From Kangiella koreensis DSM 16069 (GTDB lineage: Bacteria > Pseudomonadota > Gammaproteobacteria > Enterobacterales > Kangiellaceae): a DNA stretch of 64,000 nucleotides. Position numbers and translations under genes: made by a program. The notes under the pieces were generated by a model. It had not been told where the DNA came from and searched no databases. It saw only the letters and a list, made by a program, of their open reading frames with translations. The stretch is taken from positions 2,356,001 to 2,420,000 of the forward strand of contig NC_013166.1 in NCBI RefSeq assembly GCF_000024085.1, in the 5' to 3' direction. The number at the start of each line of letters is the position of its first letter. Within the stretch, counting starts at the first letter, position 1. Shown in pieces: positions 8,869-15,172 of this stretch.

Positions 8869-9137
8869 TTTTTCCTCAAAATTCTTTACCCCCTCTCACA
8901 CATTTACTCAATACCAGAATCAGTAAAACTTGTTTTCGTACCCGCTAAACCCTTTTACTTAAACAATATAGACGCCCCTTCTAGGTTTGTTAGCAGAACT
9001 TATTTGAGCACAGATAATTTCGAACAAGCCGTAAAAAGTCAAACCAGACATTTCTTGTCCTATTTGTTGGTTTTAGCTACACACTAAAAAAGCATTGCAA
9101 TTACAAAAGAGCTAATTACTATAAGGTCTGTAGGTCG

Positions 9138-9168
9138 TTGACCATGGTGTCTGTAAACTTAATATAAT
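9138..9168 (+). promoter_or_regulatory. Candidate promoter ahead of the cassette-like genes
   Basis: TTGACC (9138-9143) and a consensus TATAAT (9163-9168) are separated by 19 bp, slightly longer than ideal. It points into the cassette pair and could supply transcription that gene cassettes usually lack. Confidence 0.4.
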
Positions 9169-9186
9169 AAGAGATACCAGAACAGG

Positions 9187-9228
9187 AATGTCCGGTTTTA
9201 TATGGTATTAGCCGTAAAAACGGACATT
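9187..9228. repeat. Inverted repeat built on ATGTCCGG
   Basis: Arms AATGTCCGGTTTTA (9187-9200) and TAAAAACGGACATT (9215-9228) pair with one mismatch around a 14-base loop. The same core, ATGTCCGG followed by an AT-rich tail, recurs at 9265, over the proposed start codon of the next gene. It could be an operator or an RNA hairpin. No T-tract follows on the plus strand, so it is not a simple terminator. Confidence 0.6.
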
Positions 9229-9264
9229 AAAAATAAATTACTTTAAATCAATAGGTTATCGGAG

Positions 9265-9510
9265 ATGTCCGGTAATATAATGTTAAGTGTAAAAAACATG
9301 AGAGCAACGATTTGTGCATTGATAGATAATCCAGGCGAGGTGGAGCTGGCGGAATCCTGGATAGAAGAAAATCGAGATAAGCTAATGTTCATCTCTGACC
9401 AAAACGCATGTGGTTGTTGTGTTATGGGGTGGGATGTTGAAGGGCCGGACGAGGTTGTATCTACATTGCCACAACACATATCAGCGAGCAGCGAATGGGC
9501 GGACGGTTAA
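9265..9510 (+). CDS. Cassette-borne hypothetical protein (81 aa)
   Basis: I do not recognise the family. The small acidic protein has an N-terminal hydrophobic strand (ATICALIDNP), a helix (AESWIEENRDK), and a distinctive CGCCVMGWDVEGPDEV segment with three Cys in four residues. It ends in TLPQHISASSEWADG. It lacks a signal peptide and looks cytosolic. The start is uncertain: GGAG abuts the ATG at 9265, so ATGs at 9280 or 9298 are possible. Its stop lies 5 bp before an attC-like site, the normal geometry of an integron gene cassette, so it was probably acquired. Confidence 0.55.
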   Translation: MSGNIMLSVKNMRATICALIDNPGEVELAESWIEENRDKLMFISDQNACGCCVMGWDVEGPDEVVSTLPQHISASSEWADG

Positions 9511-9514
9511 TCAC

Positions 9515-9607
9515 ACTTAACAAGTTGCTGTTGTCGCCACTTCGTGGCTGGGACAGCCTACACGCCGCTACGCTCTGTTCCGGCTGCCCCAAAGCAAAGC
9601 GTTAGTC
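9515..9607 (+). mobile_element. attC-like integron recombination site 1
   Basis: The segment starts ACTTAAC (fits RYYYAAC) and ends GTTAGTC (close to GTTRRRY). Its two ends are partly complementary: TTAACAAGTTGCTG at the left pairs with AAGCAAAGCGTTAG at the right, with several mismatches. Inside, GGGACAGCC matches GGCTGCCCC. Length (93 bp), placement right after a gene stop, and imperfect symmetry all fit attC. A covariance-model search would settle it. Confidence 0.65.
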
Positions 9608-9622
9608 GCCAAGGAGAGAAAA

Positions 9623-10387
9623 GTGAATAATTTGGATTTTCATAAACAAACATTTAACAATGTCGGTTGGTTTATACCTCCATATGTCCAGCTAGAATTT
9701 CTTGGCAATATCGCCAAACAAATTAATGACAACAACGTATGTGAAAGCACGCTTGCCCCGTACCTTGCGCAAATTTATTCACCTGAAAATTTGTCAGCTA
9801 TGGTTTCTGAACGTTACCACGCTGTTCCATATATCAATGAGTATCATGAAATTATTGCCGAGTCCGTAGAGGCTCATTTTCTCGGCCTTAATCACATTGC
9901 CGTTTCAGGTCTAATGCCTGTGATTGAGGGAGCTGGAAGAAAATTAGCAGATAGTCGTTCGGTTGCAGTTACAAGTATAAAGAGTGTTTTTCAAAACTTA
10001 GCTATTGACTGTAAGGACGATGTAACAACTAATAATATCGGAGCTGTGGGTGAAATTGTTTCAATAATGGATGCCTTCATCGAGTTCACAGACAATCATC
10101 TTTATATCAACTCAAACAATTATTCACTGAGTGATAATACCAACAGGCACGGGATTCTGCATGGTGCATTCGCAGATGCTGATTATGGTGAGCCCTTGAA
10201 TTTTTATAAATCAATTGGTGCAATTGATTTTCTTTGCTTTGTTTCTGCATTAAGTGCTCCGATTTCTTGTTTTGCACCATCGCCAACCAGCGAGTCCCAA
10301 GCATTGGCAGCTTACTACCGGTTGTGCATTCAGTTAGGGCAAAAGAAACCAGCAGCGGCTAACAAGTCAAGCCAGCAGAGGCGTTAA
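9623..10387 (+). CDS. Cassette-borne HEPN-like protein (254 aa)
   Basis: The predicted protein is cytosolic and mostly helical. Near the C-terminus NRHGILHG gives an Arg175-x4-His180 motif, followed by DYGEPLNFYKSIGAIDFL. This layout (RHxxxHG, then a Tyr/Gly/Asn helix and a hydrophobic LDFL-type helix) is typical of HEPN-fold proteins. The R-x4-6-H motif there forms the RNase site in toxins and phage-defence proteins. The start is GTG, with AAGGAGAG at 9611-9618. The stop codon falls inside the right end of a second attC-like site, so the last residues (about KSSQQRR) come from recombination-site sequence. The HEPN call is from motif reading only; substrate and role are unknown. Confidence 0.6.
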   Translation: MNNLDFHKQTFNNVGWFIPPYVQLEFLGNIAKQINDNNVCESTLAPYLAQIYSPENLSAMVSERYHAVPYINEYHEIIAESVEAHFLGLNHIAVSGLMPVIEGAGRKLADSRSVAVTSIKSVFQNLAIDCKDDVTTNNIGAVGEIVSIMDAFIEFTDNHLYINSNNYSLSDNTNRHGILHGAFADADYGEPLNFYKSIGAIDFLCFVSALSAPISCFAPSPTSESQALAAYYRLCIQLGQKKPAAANKSSQQRR

Positions 10388-10389
10388 AG
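10357..10389 (+). mobile_element. Possible short or truncated attC-like site 2
   Basis: The segment begins GGCTAACAAGT, shares TAACAAGT with site 1, and ends GGCGTTAAAG. AAGCC and GGC can pair inside it. At 33 bp it is shorter than a normal attC, so it is probably an internally deleted copy. The stop codon of the HEPN-like gene overlaps its right end. Confidence 0.4.
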
Positions 10390-10462
10390 TATATTACGCT
10401 ATCAGAGTGAATTACAGATTATCCGACTAAAAATACTTACAGAAACTCAATTAGGGCTTACT

Positions 10463-10693
10463 CTAAGATTCGTCCCTAACCCATTCCCCCTCTTCCTTGT
10501 GATATTCATTTTTTACCGCGGACCAGGCGACTTTGTGGGCAACTTCTTCGCGACTGTCGTTTCCTCTTCGGTCCTCGGGATTCTTGTATTCATCCCAAGC
10601 AGAGTTAAAGGCTTTTCGGTAAATATCCTGGGCATGCTTGGGCAGGTTATTTCGGACGCTTTCAGGTAGTTCGTCATTTGATTGGTAAGGCAT
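10463..10693 (-). CDS. chaB: ChaB family protein
   Basis: The 76-residue protein shows the ChaB pattern throughout: MPYQSNDELPESVRNNLPKH, AQDIYRKAFNSAWDEY, then DSREEVAHKVAWSAVKNEY. E. coli ChaB is described as a regulator of the ChaA cation antiporter, but its mechanism is unclear, and no chaA is seen here. The start at 10693 is chosen because GGAG lies 6 bp ahead; an ATG four codons upstream overlaps that site. It is the last of a minus-strand run of three genes. Confidence 0.9.
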   Translation of the reverse strand: MPYQSNDELPESVRNNLPKHAQDIYRKAFNSAWDEYKNPEDRRGNDSREEVAHKVAWSAVKNEYHKEEGEWVRDES

Positions 10694-10733
10694 TTCAAAC
10701 TCCATTTATAATATTAGATTAACCTAACCATTA

Positions 10734-10988
10734 TTAATTACATTCTAATTTCAATGTGAGCCCATCTTTTTGAGCATAGTATTCAATACACTCTTGGCCG
10801 TTCTTTATAATGGTACGAACTGCAAAATTACTCACATAATCAATTTCTGATAATGAGACAAAACCGTCCTTATTGATATCAGTTTCTGTATAGGTTAATG
10901 GTGTCTTTGAAACCATGTAATAAATTACAGCTGAATAACTCGCAACAACTACAAGTATCAAAATCAGTATAATTGCGAGTTTTTTCAT
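10734..10988 (-). CDS. Small membrane-anchored EF-hand protein
   Basis: This 84-residue protein has one N-terminal transmembrane helix (residues 4-25). Right after it comes a canonical EF-hand loop, D37-N39-D41-G42-F43-S45-E48, with all calcium ligands present. The tail has two Cys. It would display a single Ca-binding site on the periplasmic side; EF-hands normally work in pairs, so it may dimerise or serve a partner. It starts 16 bp after the stop of the glutaminase-like gene on the same strand, so the two are probably co-transcribed. Function unknown. Confidence 0.7.
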   Translation of the reverse strand: MKKLAIILILILVVVASYSAVIYYMVSKTPLTYTETDINKDGFVSLSEIDYVSNFAVRTIIKNGQECIEYYAQKDGLTLKLECN

Positions 10989-11004
10989 TATACATTCTCA
11001 CTTA

Positions 11005-12582
11005 TTACCCTTTCTCCAGTTTAGCTAGAGTTCTGCGGGCTTCTTTAATTCGTTCTTCTTTGGACATACTCTTTACAACTATCGGGTGGAATGCGTCACG
11101 ATTGGTGATAGCAAATGAAATCATTCCCACATCTTTGGCATCTAATGACACGGGAAATCCGACACTATATACGGTATCTGGGTTAGTAATGCCCATTAAT
11201 GACAACCATTGAGCGATTGATACTGGATGATCAGCGATCATTGGATCAATGATCATTTTATCAACGTTTCCACGGCTTCCTTTAACATAGACGATAGGTG
11301 CAACATGATAAGACCAGGGATTTTTATTTATTTTACTTTTGAGGTAACCGGAAGCCCACGCCTTATCAGCAATGATTCCCTCTTTTTCAAACATATCCAC
11401 CATTAGCTCCGCACGGGCAAAAGCACCATCTTGAGTTTGTGACCAGGCCATATTTTTCATTGCCTTAGCTTTTTTTAAAAGATTTTTAGCCTTGCTTTCA
11501 GATATAGCCTTAACGGATCCCGGTTCAAATCTGGACATATCTTCCAAGGCTTCGTGCGTGAAATAGGAATTCCTATTGAGACGAATGCCGGCCGGTAGGA
11601 ATGCCTTGTTTATGTACTGGCTGGTGATCTTCCCGTTTACTTTCTCAACCAGGTGAACATACGCTATTGCAGAGCGCTCTTCATTAGTCTGAGCACCAAG
11701 GGATATGATGTCATCTTTGAAACTTGATGGGCACTGTCCAATGATGTCCTTAAGATACTCGCTAAAGTCTGGATCCTGAAAAGTGAAGTAGGTAGTGACA
11801 TTATTCTGTAGATTTTCAGGAACCTTACGAGCAGCAGTAAGACGAGAGTGCTTATACTCTTCGTTATATCGTATAAAAGTTGCATACAAGCCCCAAACCT
11901 TCATGGCTTCTGGGTCATTTTTAGTGAATTTTGCCTCTCCCTTACTGTTTCGGGTGTAGCTTATAGGCAGAAAGAGCTTTTTATTGCGATCAAATAAAAG
12001 ATAATGGTTGTCACCACAGGACATAAAAGGACAGGTGCCGGGAGTAAGTTCTTCACACTCTTGATAACCATTTCCCTTCGAGAACAAATACATGGGTTCC
12101 CTTGGACCGGCAACCTCCCCTGTAAATTTTCGAGCATTATCAACAAGCAGCTCTTGTAATGCAGTCAGTTCATTGACTATCTCAGGCTGGTATTGCTTTG
12201 CCGAAACAATATTCTTGCTGAGACTATTATCCTGCTCCATGAGGCTCTTTATTATTGTTATGGGCGTTTCATATTCGGGAACCTTAACATCCTCGTCAAT
12301 TTTCTCACTGAGCACATTGAAATAATTTGTTGTGCCATCTTCTGATAAGGGCTTAACAGAAAATGGTTTTGGAGTATTGTTACCAAGGACAATGCCTATT
12401 AGTTTACTTCTTTCATCAATCTGAATGATCGCTGTATCTTCGTCTTTTTTACAGTAAACAATAGGAACCTCTTTGGGTGTACTGCAATTGTCGAACTGCA
12501 ATTCCTCAGAGTAAATGACGGAAGTCGCGTGTGCGTAGAATGGCAAAACCAAAAGAAGAGCTAGAAGGTATTTAGTTTTCAT
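11005..12582 (-). CDS. Secreted protein-glutaminase homologue lacking the catalytic Cys
   Basis: This 525-residue protein has a clear signal peptide (MKTKYLLALLL..YAHA). A long N-terminal region precedes a C-terminal domain like bacterial protein-glutaminases, which deamidate protein-bound Gln with a Cys-His-Asp triad. His426 (WSYHVAP) and Asp446 (IIDP) are conserved with the right spacing. The position of the nucleophile, in the family motif DxCYARAH, reads DGAFARAE, so Ala387 replaces Cys (GCT codon at 11422-11424). Unless another Cys substitutes, it should be inactive and may be a binding pseudoenzyme. The start at 12582 is preferred over 12642 because AGGAC precedes it and the signal peptide begins there. 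Confidence 0.7.
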   Translation of the reverse strand: MKTKYLLALLLVLPFYAHATSVIYSEELQFDNCSTPKEVPIVYCKKDEDTAIIQIDERSKLIGIVLGNNTPKPFSVKPLSEDGTTNYFNVLSEKIDEDVKVPEYETPITIIKSLMEQDNSLSKNIVSAKQYQPEIVNELTALQELLVDNARKFTGEVAGPREPMYLFSKGNGYQECEELTPGTCPFMSCGDNHYLLFDRNKKLFLPISYTRNSKGEAKFTKNDPEAMKVWGLYATFIRYNEEYKHSRLTAARKVPENLQNNVTTYFTFQDPDFSEYLKDIIGQCPSSFKDDIISLGAQTNEERSAIAYVHLVEKVNGKITSQYINKAFLPAGIRLNRNSYFTHEALEDMSRFEPGSVKAISESKAKNLLKKAKAMKNMAWSQTQDGAFARAELMVDMFEKEGIIADKAWASGYLKSKINKNPWSYHVAPIVYVKGSRGNVDKMIIDPMIADHPVSIAQWLSLMGITNPDTVYSVGFPVSLDAKDVGMISFAITNRDAFHPIVVKSMSKEERIKEARRTLAKLEKG

Positions 12583-12736
12583 ATTGTGTCCTGAATAATT
12601 ATCCATAAAGCCTGTCAGGCTATATTTCTTCGAATTATTCAAGTCATACTAATCAGTGAATGCCACTTTTGCAAATAACCGGGCTGGCATGCTCCCAAGC
12701 TCTTCTTTCTAGAAACCGCAAATTCGTAATTTACTT

Positions 12737-13735
12737 CTACTGACACAACTCTTTATATACAGCCATGACTCCTTCGGGTGGTTCTGGTTGCCCATAAACT
12801 GATAATTCTTTCTTGAGTTGTTTTGCCCAGCGCATTAACCATGATGGGCCGTAGCGTTTGCTAGGAGCTGTTTCGATTTGATAGGCGGGAGCTTGCATAG
12901 CTTGTTCTAATGTTATGAATTCATAGCCTCTTGCTTTGAGAAGTTCCAGTTGCTGATCCATTGTTTCGGCATTGATGCTATTGGCGTGTATCAACCAGAT
13001 TTGTGGGACCTGTCTTGCGAATAATTCATCGCTCATGGTTTGAAATGCATCTAGGGCATCGCTGAGATGCTGAAGATAGTCTTGTTTGATCTGGGCAATA
13101 TCTTCTGATGCCCGTTTCTTTACAGAGAGTCTAGCTCTATCATAGGCACAGGAAAACAGGTAGTCGGTATGTTCAATGGTGAAGGGTGCAACTTCGAGTC
13201 CTTGCTTTTTTAAGAAGCTTTCAAACTCTGCTTTCTCTTCAACACTATTACCAGTCTGGGTGAAAGGATGTCTGAAATAACGGTAAGGTTTGTTATATTT
13301 TTCTGATAGCCATTCGCTGACCACTCGACCTTTTATGACGGATTCCTTCATGTCTTGCAATGAGGTTTGATGCATTCCGGAATGATCGAAAGTATGATTA
13401 CCCAGTTCCATGTCTGCTTCGAGCCATTGTTTCAGAATGGCGATATGCCCATCCGCTTCACCCTCCACTAACAGTTTTTCCTCATTCACAAATCCTACAG
13501 CTTCGATATTATGTTTCTTCAGGCTTGCCAGTAACTTTTTAGTCAACTCGGTCTTTTCTTCCAGTGACTTATTGGTGCTTGCTGTGAATGGAAGGTCATC
13601 AATAGTGACTGCTATTTTTTTGCTTTCTTGGGATAGACTCTGAGCCGAGTTGAAAGCCATGCAACAACCCAATAACAAAAGACCGATTGTTTTAGTTTTT
13701 GTTTTAACTTTAGTTCTCATTGTTTTAATCTTCAT
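12737..13735 (-). CDS. Secreted polysaccharide deacetylase (NodB/CE4 family)
   Basis: These enzymes remove N- or O-acetyl groups from glycans such as chitin oligomers or peptidoglycan, using a metal held by Asp and two His. Visible motifs are TIDDLP (motif 1, catalytic Asp and metal Asp), HTFDH (motif 2, two metal His) and RYFRHPFTQTG (motif 3). The chain is 332 residues with a Lys/Thr-rich start and a signal sequence (IGLLLLGCCMAFNSAQS). The Cys pair there might allow lipidation, but no good lipobox is seen. The gene ends 16 bp after the amidohydrolase start codon on the same strand, so they are likely an operon. Confidence 0.85.
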   Translation of the reverse strand: MKIKTMRTKVKTKTKTIGLLLLGCCMAFNSAQSLSQESKKIAVTIDDLPFTASTNKSLEEKTELTKKLLASLKKHNIEAVGFVNEEKLLVEGEADGHIAILKQWLEADMELGNHTFDHSGMHQTSLQDMKESVIKGRVVSEWLSEKYNKPYRYFRHPFTQTGNSVEEKAEFESFLKKQGLEVAPFTIEHTDYLFSCAYDRARLSVKKRASEDIAQIKQDYLQHLSDALDAFQTMSDELFARQVPQIWLIHANSINAETMDQQLELLKARGYEFITLEQAMQAPAYQIETAPSKRYGPSWLMRWAKQLKKELSVYGQPEPPEGVMAVYKELCQ

Positions 13736-13751
13736 TGCCTGCCTCTCTTCC

Positions 13752-15104
13752 TTATTCTCTTTCTACCGTTTTTCCTAACTGGCCTTCCAAACCTTTGCGT
13801 AATTCATGCGGTTGGTATGTGACGCCATTTTTAATGACTAGTTTTATATTGTTAATAGTGTGGGGAGCATTTTCTAAATCACCATCGACCAAAATCAAAT
13901 CGGCACGATAGCCTTCTTTGACATAACCTCTATCAGCAAAGCCTAACGAGGTTGCGCCATTGGCACTCATGACTTGAATAGCTTCCTGAATGGTAAAGCC
14001 ACCTTCGACAAGCAGTTTAAAATTACGTTGGTCGGCAAAACCGGGAATGCTGTGTAGCCCTGGATCAGGGCCTATAGTGAGCAGGCCTCCCCGCTGTAGA
14101 AACAATCGATCATGTTGCAGGGTTCTATCCAACCATTCGCGTTTAAAGTACCAACTGTCACCTGCTTTCTCTCTCCTTTGCAGATAGTTTTCAGCTCGCT
14201 CTAAAAGATGCGGAGCAAGGTACGTCTTAAAGGCTGGATTAATCGGTGTATTAGGTGTTTGCGCTTCAAAGATGGAAGGCGTGGAACTGATAGCCACTTT
14301 GTTCGCTATCAGTGTCTTGTGTAACTGTTCTAACTGTTTGCCCTGAATATCCAGAGAACTTCGATAGTTATTGCTGCCATCGCATTCGCCCGCTGTTTTG
14401 CCTTCGGCAAAATCATAGGCATGTATAAAGCCATGCTCAATCGCATCAATTCCCAGTTCAGCTGCCTGCTGCATGGTGATGCTACACAGATGACCAGTCA
14501 CTTTTGCCCCACGTTTATGCACAGAGTTGATGATGGCTTTCAGTTGAGGCTCGGTGGTATGGCGATAAACCTTAAACCAGCTGACGCCTCTATCCACCCA
14601 TTCTTCAATCTCCCTATCTATTGCCTGCTCATCGGTGATCCGTACCATGGCGTCGTTACCATCAGGGCCGGTAAAATAGGGGCCCGTTGTTACGATATCC
14701 GGTCCAGCAACTCTGCCCTGCTCAATGACTTGCTTCAGTTGCAACTCTTTTAAAGGCTCCGCAGCGCCAGTGGTTTGCATGGTGGTGACACCACCAGCCA
14801 GATAAAGCTTTGCCCCAGCCTTGCCGAGAAAAGTGGCGCCGGGCATGTGCAGGTGATTGTGAGTGGCTACAAAACCGGGAATCAGCGTTGAATCAGTACC
14901 ATCTATAACTAAATGAACATCTTTATCATCAATATCGCGGGCTATCTTGCGAATGGCTCCATCGACTATTAGCAGATCAACATCAGTTTGTATTGTCTGG
15001 GAATCGATTATCTTAATATTCTTGATAAGAACACTAGATGTAGGATTGGCTAGCGCAGTTGATACACTCACTATAAACAAGATGGCTGTTATAATTCTAG
15101 GCAT
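13752..15104 (-). CDS. Secreted amidohydrolase-superfamily metal hydrolase
   Basis: The 450-residue protein has a signal peptide (MPRIITAILFIVSVSTALA) and an amidohydrolase barrel. THNHLH gives the HxH metal pair, WFKVY the probable carboxylated Lys, TGHLCS and IEHGF two more His, and GPDPG the catalytic Asp. The C-terminal NGATSLGFADRGYVKEGYRADLILVDG is the usual close of imidazolonepropionase/prolidase-like members. Exported members often cut peptides or cyclic amides, and the substrate here is unknown. It heads a two-gene unit with the polysaccharide deacetylase. The upstream ribosome binding site is weak. Confidence 0.8.
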   Translation of the reverse strand: MPRIITAILFIVSVSTALANPTSSVLIKNIKIIDSQTIQTDVDLLIVDGAIRKIARDIDDKDVHLVIDGTDSTLIPGFVATHNHLHMPGATFLGKAGAKLYLAGGVTTMQTTGAAEPLKELQLKQVIEQGRVAGPDIVTTGPYFTGPDGNDAMVRITDEQAIDREIEEWVDRGVSWFKVYRHTTEPQLKAIINSVHKRGAKVTGHLCSITMQQAAELGIDAIEHGFIHAYDFAEGKTAGECDGSNNYRSSLDIQGKQLEQLHKTLIANKVAISSTPSIFEAQTPNTPINPAFKTYLAPHLLERAENYLQRREKAGDSWYFKREWLDRTLQHDRLFLQRGGLLTIGPDPGLHSIPGFADQRNFKLLVEGGFTIQEAIQVMSANGATSLGFADRGYVKEGYRADLILVDGDLENAPHTINNIKLVIKNGVTYQPHELRKGLEGQLGKTVERE

Positions 15105-15172
15105 TGCTTATGATACTGTGGCGAAGTTTTTGACATAATGTCAGCTTCCGACAGTGACATCAATAACGGGTA

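Larger units (their letters stand above)
8869..9264. other. Gene-free AT-rich stretch after tRNA-Ile
   Basis: About 400 bp with no convincing coding sequence. I see only a candidate promoter (9138-9168) and a 14-bp hairpin (9187-9228), both close to the first cassette-like gene. I looked for a second copy of the tRNA 3' end that could mark an integration boundary downstream and did not find one. Confidence 0.6.

Noticed and set aside
8869-10460. Island integrated at the tRNA-Ile 3' end with a direct repeat
   Set aside because: No duplicated tRNA end or integrase was found, so the attC-like sites are the better explanation for acquisition.
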